Shown here piece by piece: positions 47,296 to 56,628 of a stretch of DNA of 64,000 bases. This DNA is from Haploplasma axanthum (GTDB taxonomy: Bacteria; Bacillota_I; Bacilli_A; Acholeplasmatales; Acholeplasmataceae). Position 1 is the first letter of the stretch. Every line of letters starts with the position of its first letter. The stretch spans positions 248,001 through 312,000 of the forward strand of contig NZ_LR215048.1 in NCBI RefSeq assembly GCF_900660745.1, read 5' to 3'. The position numbers and the translations under genes were made by a program. The notes under the pieces were generated by a model, which ran no database searches, was not told the DNA's origin, and worked only from the letters and a program-made list of their open reading frames with translations.

Positions 47296-48654
47296 TTATA
47301 GATTGTTGTTAAGTTTTTTTGAAATTGTCTCAATAGCAACTTTTAACGATGAATCAAGTTTTAATTCATTCTCAATTTTTTCACATGCGGTTAAAACTGT
47401 TGAATGATCTCTGCCACCAAATAAGTTTCCGATTGTTGCATAAGGAATATTATAACTATCTTTTATTAAATACATAGCAATATGTCTAGGAAGTACATAT
47501 TTTGATTTTCGGCTTTTACCGATTAAATCAGTAACAGTTATTCCGTAAAAATCACTAACTAGACTTTGAATTTTATCATAATTATTTTCATTCAATGAAT
47601 TACTTGTCTTCTTAGTTTTTAACAAGGGCTCTAATGCTTCTTTAGCAGTTTCAATACTTAAATCTAGATTATTTGTTAGACAATAGAATAAAACACGTTT
47701 TAGAGCACCTTCAAGTTCTCTAATATTGGTTACAAATGATGAAGCAATAAACTCTAATACTTGGTTATTAATATCATGTAAATCAGAGGTTTCATTTAAT
47801 AATTTTCTTTTTAAAATTTCCACACGATGGTCTTGATCTGGAACTTGAATATCAACTGATAATCCAACTTCAAATCTCGATGTTAAACGCGTCATAATAT
47901 CTTTTAATTCTGATGCAGGTTTATCACTTGTAATAACTAATTGCTTGTTTTGTTGGTATAAATAGTCAAATAATTTGAAGAATTCCATCTGACTTTTCTT
48001 TGCTCCAGCAAGAATTTGAATATCATCGACTAAAAATACATCAATATCACGATATTTAGCATAAAAATCGTCCATTTTTTCTTTTTTTACTAATGTTGCA
48101 TAATCTTCAATAAATGTATCAGCTTTTACATATAAAACTCTAGCATTAACGTTACTATCTAGTATGTAATTACCGATTGCTTGCATAAGGTGAGTTTTTC
48201 CTAATCCAACATCTCCAAAAATATAAAGTGGATTAGCTACCATCCCAGGTTGATCCGCTACTTTCATTGCCATTCTAAAGGGGAACATATTACTCTTACC
48301 AACAACGAAATTATCAAATGCATATGTTGCATTTAAATTTCCTGATCGATATTTTTTATCTAAATCTCTTTCAGGACTTGTAAGTGTTTCTTCGGGTATA
48401 AGGTCTTCTTCTGTTACAAATTTAAAACGGACTTTTTCAGGATGAAGTTTTTCAGCATAATCATTTATTTTTAGTAAATAAAATCGATTAATACGATTTT
48501 TAACGAAATCATTTTGTACTAAGACAAAAATATTTCCGTTGCTATATTTATGAGTTGATTTAATTGGTTCAAAGATATCTTGATAGGTTTCTTCTTCCAA
48601 CGTGTTTTCAAGTTCGACTAAAACTTTCTGCCAAAGTTGATCATAAATATTCAT
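47296..48654 (-). CDS. dnaA: Chromosomal replication initiator DnaA
   Basis: 452 residues. N-terminal helicase-loading domain MNIYDQLWQKVLVEL; AAA+ core with GDVGLGKTHLMQAI, VFLVDDIQILAG and LTSRFEVGL; C-terminal box-binding domain with ending HVARH-like PRHIAMYLIKD and FGGRDHSTVLTACEKI. It binds DnaA boxes seen on both sides. ATG 48652-48654 has AAAGGGG. Operon with dnaN. Confidence 0.97.
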   Translation of the reverse strand: MNIYDQLWQKVLVELENTLEEETYQDIFEPIKSTHKYSNGNIFVLVQNDFVKNRINRFYLLKINDYAEKLHPEKVRFKFVTEEDLIPEETLTSPERDLDKKYRSGNLNATYAFDNFVVGKSNMFPFRMAMKVADQPGMVANPLYIFGDVGLGKTHLMQAIGNYILDSNVNARVLYVKADTFIEDYATLVKKEKMDDFYAKYRDIDVFLVDDIQILAGAKKSQMEFFKLFDYLYQQNKQLVITSDKPASELKDIMTRLTSRFEVGLSVDIQVPDQDHRVEILKRKLLNETSDLHDINNQVLEFIASSFVTNIRELEGALKRVLFYCLTNNLDLSIETAKEALEPLLKTKKTSNSLNENNYDKIQSLVSDFYGITVTDLIGKSRKSKYVLPRHIAMYLIKDSYNIPYATIGNLFGGRDHSTVLTACEKIENELKLDSSLKVAIETISKKLNNNL

Positions 48655-49000
48655 TGTTATTTCCCCTTTCATAAGTAACAATATAATAACATATAAATAA
48701 GGAAAATGAATATCTATTTTTCCACACTTTTTGTGGATAACTTTGTTTATAACCGTTTATAAATAAGCAAAATGTGGATAACTTTTTACCTATAAAGTGT
48801 CTATTAGGCTGTGATAAAGTTATTAACATACTAACATTGTTGATAAAATGTTGTAAAAAACAAGTAAAGTTATCCACATTATATTGTTGGTAAATATCAA
48901 AGAATTTAAAATGACTATTTATTTACTATATTTTGCACATTAGCTTCTAAGACATTATTATAAGATAACCACACACATAAAAAATATTAGAAAAATAAGT
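48655..49000. other. oriC: Chromosomal origin region (oriC)
   Basis: Between divergent dnaA and rpmH. Perfect DnaA boxes TGTGGATAA at 48732-48740 and 48773-48781 and TTATCCACA at 48870-48878, plus looser matches near 48811 and 48841. Extreme AT content in the remainder. The gene-direction switch at this point supports bidirectional initiation. Confidence 0.85.
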
Positions 49001-49001
49001 A

Positions 49002-49030
49002 TTGACAAACATAATATTAAAAGATATAAT
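49002..49030 (+). promoter_or_regulatory. rpmH promoter
   Basis: A perfect consensus: TTGACA at 49002-49007, a 17-bp spacer and TATAAT at 49025-49030, followed by AAAGGTGG before ATG 49071. Confidence 0.85.
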
Positions 49031-49070
49031 TATTAGGCATGGTTTCGCATAGAGAAAGGTGGTTTCATAT

Positions 49071-49205
49071 ATGAAAAGAACATTTCAACCTAACAATCGT
49101 AAACGCAGTAAAACTCACGGATTTAGAGCTAGAATGTCAACCGTTGGGGGACGCCGCGTACTTGCTAGTCGACGTAAAAAAGGACGCGCAAGATTAGCTG
49201 TATAA
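49071..49205 (+). CDS. rpmH: 50S ribosomal protein L34
   Basis: 44 residues: [18 protein letters not shown] at the start and [18 protein letters not shown] at the end, an almost invariant L34. A strong consensus promoter and ribosome site precede it. First gene of the rpmH-rnpA-yidC-jag group. Confidence 0.97.
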   Translation: MKRTFQPNNRKRSKTHGFRARMSTVGGRRVLASRRKKGRARLAV

Positions 49206-49294
49206 ATCTTAGCATTTTAAAATACTTGAATTACTTGATTAAAATGATTAAACAATTGTTTTATTTAAGTGATTCTTTTTTTTAAAAGTAAATT

Positions 49295-49651
49295 ATGAAA
49301 AAAAAATATAGAATAAAGAAAAAAAGCGAAATCGATGTCTTATTTAAAGGAAAAATCAAAAAAGGAAATTCATATTTTACTATATATATAAAAGAAGAGA
49401 GTCAAAATGCTAATTTTAGATTTGCAATGTCAATCGGTAGAAAATACGGTAATGCTGTTTCAAGAAATAAGATCAAGAGACAAATAAGATCAATAATCAG
49501 ACTTAATCAAGAAACGATTAAAAAAGAAATTGACTTTGTTATTGTTATTAAGCCTCAGGCCAACCAATTGAATTATGATGAGATTAATAAGTATATTTTA
49601 AACTTATTAAGAAATTTAAAGATAATGGAGAATGAGAATGAGAAAAATTAA
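49295..49651 (+). CDS. rnpA: Ribonuclease P protein component
   Basis: 118 residues. The start MKKKYRIKKKSEIDVLFKG and the RNR-type helix FRFAMSIGRKYGNAVSRNKIKRQIRS carry the conserved basic residues of RnpA. It assists the catalytic RNA in tRNA 5' maturation. Overlaps yidC by about 14 bp. Confidence 0.95.
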   Translation: MKKKYRIKKKSEIDVLFKGKIKKGNSYFTIYIKEESQNANFRFAMSIGRKYGNAVSRNKIKRQIRSIIRLNQETIKKEIDFVIVIKPQANQLNYDEINKYILNLLRNLKIMENENEKN

Positions 49652-51203
49652 TAAAGCCCTTTTGGTTGTTGTATTATTATTTACGGCACTTTTATTATCC
49701 TCTTGTCGTAGTAATAAAGATCAAAAAAACGAAACACCAGTTTTTGTTGTACATAATCAATTGACAGATAAAACATTCGTTGATGAATTTACAAATACCA
49801 AAGAAGTAAGTATTGAAGCTTGGTTTGTTTTATATAATGGTAAATTAACTAAAGTTGAACTTAGAGGTGAGGCTGAGGTTAAATATCAATTTGCTACAAC
49901 TGAATTTTTAACTGAAACTGAAGTTGCAGAACAAGGTTTAGATATTAAAAATGCAAATGTAAAAAAATACATCTATACTGTAAGTGCTAATCAGTTAAGT
50001 AAAGAATTTTTAGATAAAAGATCAAATGAAAAAATTGAATTTAATCAATATCAAAAGAAAACTACATCTGAATCAATTGGTGTTGCAGTAAACTATGTAA
50101 AACTAAATGATAAAGGTGAAATTGCATCAACAGGAGCAATTTTAACGGATTCATATGTTTATACAGGTGAAAATGTTGATTTTTATGATTTAAAAGCAAA
50201 TGGTGAATCATCAGCAATTTCAAAAGACAATATTACTTTTACAGGATTTCCTGAAGGTGATGATTTAATTGAAAACAGAAAATATATTAACTATGTATCA
50301 AAAGATGTTACTGCTACTATTGATAATATTACAGAACCTATTACATTAAAAGTATGGCTTGCTGAAGGTTATGCTCCATTAAGTACAAAAACTGCTACTT
50401 TCTGGAACTGGTTATTCTTACAAATGCCAATTGCATTCGCAATGTCATTTATTGGAAGTATTACTGGTAAATCATTTGCAATTGCCGTATTATTAACAAC
50501 AATTATTGTACGTACGTTAGCTTGGCCAATATATGCTAAGACAAATGATATGTCATTAAAAATGAGCGTCGCTCAACCAGATTTAGATAGATTAAATCGT
50601 AAATATGCTACTAGAAAAGATCCTGAGTCACAACAAAAAATGCAAATGGAAATGATGCAAATTTATAAAAAACATAAAATAAGTATGTGGGGTTGTCTAC
50701 TTCCATTCTTACAAATGCCAATTTTCTTTGCTATGTATGAAGTTGTTCGTAGAATAACAATACCTGGTGGACAATTTGCTAATAATGTAGCAAATACTAA
50801 GATTTTTGGATTAGATTTAGATAGTAATGGAATGGTAGCAAAAATATTCTTTACTCTTCTTGTTGGTTTAACTATGTTTGCGTTACAAAGAATTTCATCT
50901 AAGAAACCAAGTTATGCAAAAAATGTTCCTCAACAAAATAAAAATCCTCAAGGAATGCAAACTGAAAAAACAATGAAAATGGTTAACTACTTCATGATTT
51001 TCATGATGGTAATGACTTCATATGTTACACCTGGTTTTGCAGTTTCTTATTATTGGATTATTGGTAACATATATTCAATGGCTCAAACATTGTTTAATCG
51101 TCAATTAAATGAAAAACGATATAAAAAGCTTGAAGAAGAAAAATTATACGGAAGATCAAGAGAAATAATTGATGCTGAGATAAAGAAAAAAGGTGAAAAA
51201 TAA
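49638..51203 (+). CDS. yidC: YidC/OxaA membrane protein insertase with large extracytoplasmic domain
   Basis: 521 residues. A signal peptide ends in the lipobox LLSSC (LALLLSSCRS-like), then ~230 residues outside the membrane, then the YidC core with about five helices: FWNWLFLQMPIAFAMS, IIVRTLAWPIYAKT with the conserved Arg, the KMQMEMMQIYKKHKIS loop and WGCLLPFLQMPIFFAMYEV. Gram-positive YidCs usually have ~260 residues with almost no outer domain, so the extra domain is unusual. ATG 49638 is 7 bases after GGAG; 49632 is possible. Overlaps jag by the TAATG junction. Confidence 0.9.
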   Translation: MRKINKALLVVVLLFTALLLSSCRSNKDQKNETPVFVVHNQLTDKTFVDEFTNTKEVSIEAWFVLYNGKLTKVELRGEAEVKYQFATTEFLTETEVAEQGLDIKNANVKKYIYTVSANQLSKEFLDKRSNEKIEFNQYQKKTTSESIGVAVNYVKLNDKGEIASTGAILTDSYVYTGENVDFYDLKANGESSAISKDNITFTGFPEGDDLIENRKYINYVSKDVTATIDNITEPITLKVWLAEGYAPLSTKTATFWNWLFLQMPIAFAMSFIGSITGKSFAIAVLLTTIIVRTLAWPIYAKTNDMSLKMSVAQPDLDRLNRKYATRKDPESQQKMQMEMMQIYKKHKISMWGCLLPFLQMPIFFAMYEVVRRITIPGGQFANNVANTKIFGLDLDSNGMVAKIFFTLLVGLTMFALQRISSKKPSYAKNVPQQNKNPQGMQTEKTMKMVNYFMIFMMVMTSYVTPGFAVSYYWIIGNIYSMAQTLFNRQLNEKRYKKLEEEKLYGRSREIIDAEIKKKGEK

Positions 51204-51826
51204 TGCTGAAAAAAGTTGAAATTGAAGCGAAAACGTTAGCAGAAGCTGAAAAAAAAGCGATTCAAGCATTACGTATTCCTTTGAATAAACTTAAGTTTAA
51301 TATCATAAAAGAAAAACGTGGTATTCTAGGAATCGGTGCTTCTACTACTTACGATGTAACTCCTGAAGTAAATTTAGCTTTAGAAGGTAAATCATATATT
51401 GAAGATATTTTAAAAAACCTTGGAATTGATGCCCAAATGGAAATGCGTACTAAAAATGATAGCAAAGAAATATACTATAACTTATATAGTGAAGAAAATG
51501 CACTTTTAATTGGACGTGAAGGTAGAACATTAAAATCATTACAGTTTTTAGTTAGAAACTACTTGAATATTTTTACAGATGAGTATTTGTTAGTTAATGT
51601 TGATATTGGGAATTATAATGATAATAGACAAAAACAATTAGAAATTATGGCAACTAAAACAGCAAAAGAAGTTGCTAGAACTAGAATTGAAGTAAAACTA
51701 GATCCAATGAATGCTTATGAAAGACGCATAATTCACAGTAAATTAGCTGAATGGCGTGATGTTTATACAGAATCAATTGGTGAAGGTGAAGAGAGATCAA
51801 TTATTATAAAGCCAACAAATAAATAA
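51203..51826 (+). CDS. jag: Jag/KhpB RNA-binding protein
   Basis: 207 residues: N-terminal Jag_N (VEIEAKTLAEAEKKAIQAL; KRGILGIG), KH domain (LLIGREGRTLKSLQFLVRNYL) and C-terminal R3H (MNAYERRIIHSKLAEW). Coupled to yidC as usual. In other Gram-positives it binds RNA and affects cell division. Confidence 0.93.
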   Translation: MLKKVEIEAKTLAEAEKKAIQALRIPLNKLKFNIIKEKRGILGIGASTTYDVTPEVNLALEGKSYIEDILKNLGIDAQMEMRTKNDSKEIYYNLYSEENALLIGREGRTLKSLQFLVRNYLNIFTDEYLLVNVDIGNYNDNRQKQLEIMATKTAKEVARTRIEVKLDPMNAYERRIIHSKLAEWRDVYTESIGEGEERSIIIKPTNK

Positions 51827-51835
51827 ATTAGATAA

Positions 51836-51862
51836 AGATGGTTATATAGCCATCTTTTTTTA
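51836..51862 (+). terminator. Terminator after jag
   Basis: AGATGG-TTATATAG-CCATCT followed by TTTTTT. Confidence 0.75.
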
Positions 51863-51894
51863 TGTTATAATTATAGAAAGTTGGGTGATCAATT

Positions 51895-52890
51895 ATGAAG
51901 TTTATAAGATATACAAAAAAGATTATCAAAATATTATTACTAGCCATGTTATTTGGAATTATATATAGTTTATTTTTTACAGTTTATGAGAATATTAAAG
52001 TTGATAGTATGATTAGTACTTTTAAAAAGAGAGCGGGTAATGACCCAGTTCTTGTTTTGAATATTGAAGATGAATATGTTAGAAAATATTGGGAAGTTCC
52101 ACGTGAAACATTTGATGAAATTAACGATAAAAAGAATGTTTTTGAAGATGAGGAAAAACAAATGCTTGGGAGATATGGAGATATATTTGCAACTAGGCAA
52201 TCACCATTTCCAAATGTTTGGGGATTTCATCAGTTTATGAGTTATTATTATGGTGGTCACGCTGCTATAAAATCAGAATCAACCAAAGAAAGTGGTAAAA
52301 AAGAAAAATTTGTTGAAGCTACAGGATATCCCAATTCAGATGAAAGTATTTTTGATATAATATTTTCTAATGGAAAAAAGGGACATGGTTTTAGTCCTAC
52401 TGCCTCAGAAAATGGTTATAACTATTGGTATCAAGCAGATGATATAAGTGATAATTATTATTTTGAAAAATTCTATCGTAGCAGATATATTGGATTAAGA
52501 GTTAAAAACCCATTTATTAATGAAAATAATGCTGACGCTTTATACAATAATTACTTGGATTTAGCAGTGGATAGAGCAAGAGAAAAAATTGATAATGATG
52601 CACTATATAACTTCTTATTCTTTCTAAATATGCGAAGAAAATACTATTGTACTGATTTTGTAAGTCGTGTCTATGAGGAAGCATATTATTCTGCTGTTTT
52701 AGGCGATGATAATTATAGATCTACTGGCTATGCCAAAAAATTAAACGATGATGGATTTATAACATCTGTTAATGATCTAATTCTTTCAAATGATACGTAT
52801 ATTCATTTTTATGTAGAAATAAATGAAGAAATATATGATGGTAATAAAACAATTGTTCAAAATATTTATTATTTAGAAGATATTGAATAA
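51895..52890 (+). CDS. YiiX-like permuted papain-fold hydrolase, membrane-anchored
   Basis: 331 residues. One N-terminal membrane helix (KILLLAMLFGIIYSLFFTVYE), then GDIFATRQ, YYGGHAAI and later RRKYYCTDFVSRVYEEAY. His before Cys is the order of circularly permuted NlpC/P60 (YiiX/YebB-like) hydrolases. The GDI-start and the tight HxxI and YCTDFV motifs fit. The substrate (amide, lipid or peptidoglycan) is unknown. An ~180-residue insertion lies between the motifs. Confidence 0.6.
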   Translation: MKFIRYTKKIIKILLLAMLFGIIYSLFFTVYENIKVDSMISTFKKRAGNDPVLVLNIEDEYVRKYWEVPRETFDEINDKKNVFEDEEKQMLGRYGDIFATRQSPFPNVWGFHQFMSYYYGGHAAIKSESTKESGKKEKFVEATGYPNSDESIFDIIFSNGKKGHGFSPTASENGYNYWYQADDISDNYYFEKFYRSRYIGLRVKNPFINENNADALYNNYLDLAVDRAREKIDNDALYNFLFFLNMRRKYYCTDFVSRVYEEAYYSAVLGDDNYRSTGYAKKLNDDGFITSVNDLILSNDTYIHFYVEINEEIYDGNKTIVQNIYYLEDIE

Positions 52891-52902
52891 AGAGGTGTAA
52901 TA

Positions 52903-54042
52903 ATGATTGAATATGTAATTTTAGGATTTTTAGTTTTAGTGATACTTCTTCTTGTTTTGTTAATATTTAAAGGAAAAAGAAATGACAATAATTCAAATGA
53001 TTTGATTGATAAACAAAAAGATATTCAAACACAGTTGAAATTATATTTAAAGGATGAGTATAGTGATTTAAAATTAGATTTATTGAAACTTGTGAATGAA
53101 TCAAATGAAAAGAATAAAAACAACTTACTAGAATTTAGAGAAATAATGGTTAAAAAAATTGATGATCAATTGAAAAACATTAATGATAAAGTTGATAATA
53201 GACTTGGTGAAGGATTTAAAAAAACACAAGAAACATTTGTTAATGTTGTTGAACGATTAACTAAAATTGATGAAGCTCAAAAAAATATTGAAAAACTTTC
53301 TGGTGAAGTATTCAGTTTAAATAATATTTTAACTGACAAAAAAACGCGTGGAACATTTGGTGAAATTCAATTACACCATTTATTAAATGCTGTTTTAGGT
53401 GATAACGATGAATTATATCAAGAACAAAAACAACTATCTAATGGAAATATTGCTGATGTTATAATTTATGCACCCAAACCACTTGGAAGTATAATAGTTG
53501 ATTCTAAATTCCCGCTGAATAGTTATCAAAATATGTATGATAAGAATTTAAGTTCTTCTGATCAAATATTGGCTATAAAACAGTTTAAAAATGATATTAA
53601 AAAGCATATAGATGACATTAGTAAAAAATATATTATTATTAATGAAACATCTGATCAAGCAATAATGTTTATTCCGGCGGAAGCAATATTTGCTGAAATA
53701 ATTTCAAACCATAGTGATTTAATTGATTATAGTAATAAGAAAAAGGTTTGGTTAGTTTCACCAACAACTTTAATTTCAACATTAACAATAATCCAAACAA
53801 TTGTTAAGAATATGGAAAGAGATAAACAAGCAAGATTAATAGTTGAAGAATTAAAACTACTTGCTATTGAATTTAATCGCTATGCAGAAAGATGGTCTAA
53901 ACTTGAAAGGACCGCAGATACATTAACTAAAGACATTAAAGATGTTAATGTAACAACAAATAAGATAAGTAATAAGTTCAAGCTTATTGAAGAAGGAAAA
54001 CTTAATCAATTAGAAAATTTAAAACTTGAAGATAATGAATAA
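52903..54042 (+). CDS. rmuC: DNA recombination protein RmuC
   Basis: 379 residues. N-terminal membrane helix, a coiled coil to about residue 135, then the RmuC nuclease-like core: RGTFGEIQLHHLLNAVL, NIADVIIYAPKPLG, VDSKFPLNSYQN and WLVSPTTLISTLTIIQTI. Restricts inversions or degrades DNA in E. coli. RBS AGAGGTG. Confidence 0.88.
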   Translation: MIEYVILGFLVLVILLLVLLIFKGKRNDNNSNDLIDKQKDIQTQLKLYLKDEYSDLKLDLLKLVNESNEKNKNNLLEFREIMVKKIDDQLKNINDKVDNRLGEGFKKTQETFVNVVERLTKIDEAQKNIEKLSGEVFSLNNILTDKKTRGTFGEIQLHHLLNAVLGDNDELYQEQKQLSNGNIADVIIYAPKPLGSIIVDSKFPLNSYQNMYDKNLSSSDQILAIKQFKNDIKKHIDDISKKYIIINETSDQAIMFIPAEAIFAEIISNHSDLIDYSNKKKVWLVSPTTLISTLTIIQTIVKNMERDKQARLIVEELKLLAIEFNRYAERWSKLERTADTLTKDIKDVNVTTNKISNKFKLIEEGKLNQLENLKLEDNE

Positions 54043-54200
54043 AATAGTGTATAATAAGCACTATTTTTAATTATATAAACTATTTCTAACTCTAAATATT
54101 GTTAGCGTTATTATCAATAAACAGTATTCATATATGTATACATGTTTATCTATTTTGTAGTATAATTAATTTGATAAAAATATAAAGAGGTGAAATTTAT

Positions 54201-55145
54201 ATGGCAAGTAGTAAAGTAGTTATTGTTGGTACTGGAATGGTTGGTATGAGTTATGCATACTCAATGATTAATCAAGGTACTGCAGAGGAAATAGTCTTAA
54301 TAGATATAAATAAAGAAAGAGCATTAGGTGAGGCAATGGATTTAAATCATGGCTTATCATATGCTCCTAGAAAGATGAAGATATACGCTGGAGAATATAG
54401 CGACTGTAAAGATGCAGATATTGTTGTTATTACTGCGGGTGTTTCACAAAAAGATGGTGAAACAAGATTAGATTTATTGAATAGAAATGCTAAAATTATT
54501 AAATCAGTAGTTACAGAAATAATGAAAAGTGGATTTAACGGAATAATACTTGTGGCTTCAAATCCAGTAGATATTTTGACCTATGTGGCTTGGAAATCAT
54601 CAGGATTACCAACATCAAAAGTTTTTGGTAGTGGGACAGCACTTGATACAGCAAGACTTAGATATGAAATAGCTGATAAGATTAATATTAGTGTAAAAAA
54701 CATTCATGCATATATTATGGGGGAACATGGTGATTCTGAATTTGTTTGTTGGTCTAATGCGTATGTTGGAGCAAAACCAATTGTTGATGTTATTGAATCA
54801 ATGGAACAAATAACTTTTAATGATTTAGATAAAATCTATAATAATGTTAAAAATGCAGCGTATGAGATTATTAAACGTAAAAATGCAACTTATTACGGAA
54901 TAGGTATGACATTAGTAAGTATTACAAATGCAATATTAAGCAATGAGAATAGAATTATTCCAATTTCTGCATATAATGGTGGGGCATATAATATACCATC
55001 AGATCTTTATATTGGACTACCTGCTGTTTTAAATCGTGATGGTGTTCATCATGTAGTTAATCTAAAATTATCGATTCATGAGCAACAACAATTAGTTAAG
55101 TCAGCAACAACATTAAAAGAGTTATTAGATAAGATGGAATTTTAA
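54201..55145 (+). CDS. ldh: L-lactate dehydrogenase
   Basis: 314 residues. NAD fold VVIVGTGMVGMSYAYS; LDLLNRNAKI; catalytic His in MGEHGDSEFVCWS; Arg in GETRLDLL and VFGSGTALDTARLRYE. The EHGDSEF and DTARLR signature separates LDH from malate dehydrogenase. Reduces pyruvate to lactate with NADH. Own promoter region with TATAAT and a terminator behind. Confidence 0.93.
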   Translation: MASSKVVIVGTGMVGMSYAYSMINQGTAEEIVLIDINKERALGEAMDLNHGLSYAPRKMKIYAGEYSDCKDADIVVITAGVSQKDGETRLDLLNRNAKIIKSVVTEIMKSGFNGIILVASNPVDILTYVAWKSSGLPTSKVFGSGTALDTARLRYEIADKINISVKNIHAYIMGEHGDSEFVCWSNAYVGAKPIVDVIESMEQITFNDLDKIYNNVKNAAYEIIKRKNATYYGIGMTLVSITNAILSNENRIIPISAYNGGAYNIPSDLYIGLPAVLNRDGVHHVVNLKLSIHEQQQLVKSATTLKELLDKMEF

Positions 55146-55153
55146 TAAAATGT

Positions 55154-55184
55154 GAGTGTTATAAATAACACTCCTTTTTTTTAC
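55154..55184 (+). terminator. Terminator of ldh
   Basis: GAGTGTTATAAATAACACTC followed by a C and eight T. Confidence 0.85.
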
Positions 55185-55204
55185 ATATTTTTTATATTAT
55201 TTTC

Positions 55205-55234
55205 TTGACAATAATGTAAGTCATACAATATAAT
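55205..55234 (+). promoter_or_regulatory. padR operon promoter
   Basis: TTGACA at 55205-55210, an 18-bp gap and TATAAT at 55229-55234. The following GTAGTGATAGGAG holds the ribosome site. Confidence 0.7.
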
Positions 55235-55265
55235 ATAATCGTAGTGATAGGAGATGATTATTAAA

Positions 55266-55610
55266 ATGCGTAATCAAGTTATTGAGAACTTAAGTATAGA
55301 ATTAAAACGTGGTGTACAAATAATTGCCGTCTTAACATTTTTGAAAGAACCACAATACGGTTATTCACTATTAAGTATTTTAGAAAAAAATGATGTGAAT
55401 ATTGAATCAGGAACATTGTATCCACTATTAAGAAGATTGGAATCGCAAGGTTTACTAACTTCTAGTTGGGATACAAATGAATCAAGACCAAGAAAATTTT
55501 ATGTTTTAAATAAAGAAGGAATTGAAACTTTAGAGGAACTTATTGAAATTTGGGTAAGCATGCAAGAAAATATGAATAGAATAATTCTAGGAGGTAATAA
55601 AAATGAATAA
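55266..55610 (+). CDS. PadR-family transcriptional regulator
   Basis: 114 residues. PadR winged helix: LTFLKEPQYGYSLLSILEKN, IESGTLYPLLRRLESQGLLTSSW, RPRKFYVLNKEG. ATG 55266 is favoured because the ATG at 55254 abuts the AGGAG. First of an operon with a DUF1700-like membrane protein and a NUDIX gene. It is the PadR-2 class lacking a long C-terminal domain. Confidence 0.88.
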   Translation: MRNQVIENLSIELKRGVQIIAVLTFLKEPQYGYSLLSILEKNDVNIESGTLYPLLRRLESQGLLTSSWDTNESRPRKFYVLNKEGIETLEELIEIWVSMQENMNRIILGGNKNE

Positions 55611-56628
55611 ATATGTAGAGCGATATGTTTATGATGTAACAAGAAGAATTAATGAAAATCAACGACAAGATGTAAAAAAAGAATTATTAACAAACATCTA
55701 TGATATGTTACCAGATAATCCAAGTGATTTAGAAGTTGAAAAAGTTCTTAAAGATCTAGGGAAACCAAGAGAAATAGCTGCTAGGTATAATAATTCAACT
55801 AATAACTATTTAATATCGCCAAGTTATTATGACGATTATATACGTATTTTAAAGATTGCTGCAGTATCACTGGGATTATTTGTAATGGTTGTTAATGTTT
55901 TATCGATATTTTTTGTAAGTAAAAACTATGGTGTTATAGAACTTATAACGAATGTATTATCAAAAGGAATTTCTGGATTAATTGAAGGGGCAATAACTGC
56001 AGCACTAATTGTTACAATTATTTTTGTTATAATTGAAAGAACAACAGCAAAAGAAAAGAATAAAGATTGGAAAATAACTGATCTTCCTAATATACCTAAA
56101 ACAAATGAAAAACCTATTAATAAAATAAATGTGATTGTTAGTTTTGTTTTTAATACATTGTTTACTGTTTTATTTATTTACTTGATTATTAATCATAGTA
56201 AACACTTTGGATGGTATGAATTAGTTGAAGGAAGTAAAAGTCAATTAAAGTTAGTTGAGCCTTTATTTTTAGATAATATAAAATATTTTATAATTGGATT
56301 TATATTCTTTGCAGCCTATGAATTGGGATTAACACTATATCAATTAACAATTAATAATAAAAATTTAGCTTATATTATAGCTAATGGTATAAAAGAATTA
56401 TTAACAGTTGTTTTTGTAACACTGATATTAACAACAAAAGCAATAATTAATCCGAATATATTTGCTACAATCAGTGATAAAACTGGAGAAACATTAACAA
56501 ATATTAATAAGATATATGAACTAGCAACAACTGGTATCATCATTATAGGTATAATAATATTCTTGTCATATTTTGCTTATCTTGTTTATCAAATTATTAA
56601 ATATGGTAAAAATAATGGAAAGAACTGA
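55603..56628 (+). CDS. DUF1700/permease-prefix-type membrane protein
   Basis: 341 residues. The first 60 form a helical domain, RRINENQRQDVKKELLTNIY and LEVEKVLKDLGKPREIAARYN, like the HAAS/permease prefix; then six or seven membrane helices. The 8-bp overlap with padR shows coupling. Probably regulated by that PadR. Confidence 0.7.
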   Translation: MNKYVERYVYDVTRRINENQRQDVKKELLTNIYDMLPDNPSDLEVEKVLKDLGKPREIAARYNNSTNNYLISPSYYDDYIRILKIAAVSLGLFVMVVNVLSIFFVSKNYGVIELITNVLSKGISGLIEGAITAALIVTIIFVIIERTTAKEKNKDWKITDLPNIPKTNEKPINKINVIVSFVFNTLFTVLFIYLIINHSKHFGWYELVEGSKSQLKLVEPLFLDNIKYFIIGFIFFAAYELGLTLYQLTINNKNLAYIIANGIKELLTVVFVTLILTTKAIINPNIFATISDKTGETLTNINKIYELATTGIIIIGIIIFLSYFAYLVYQIIKYGKNNGKN

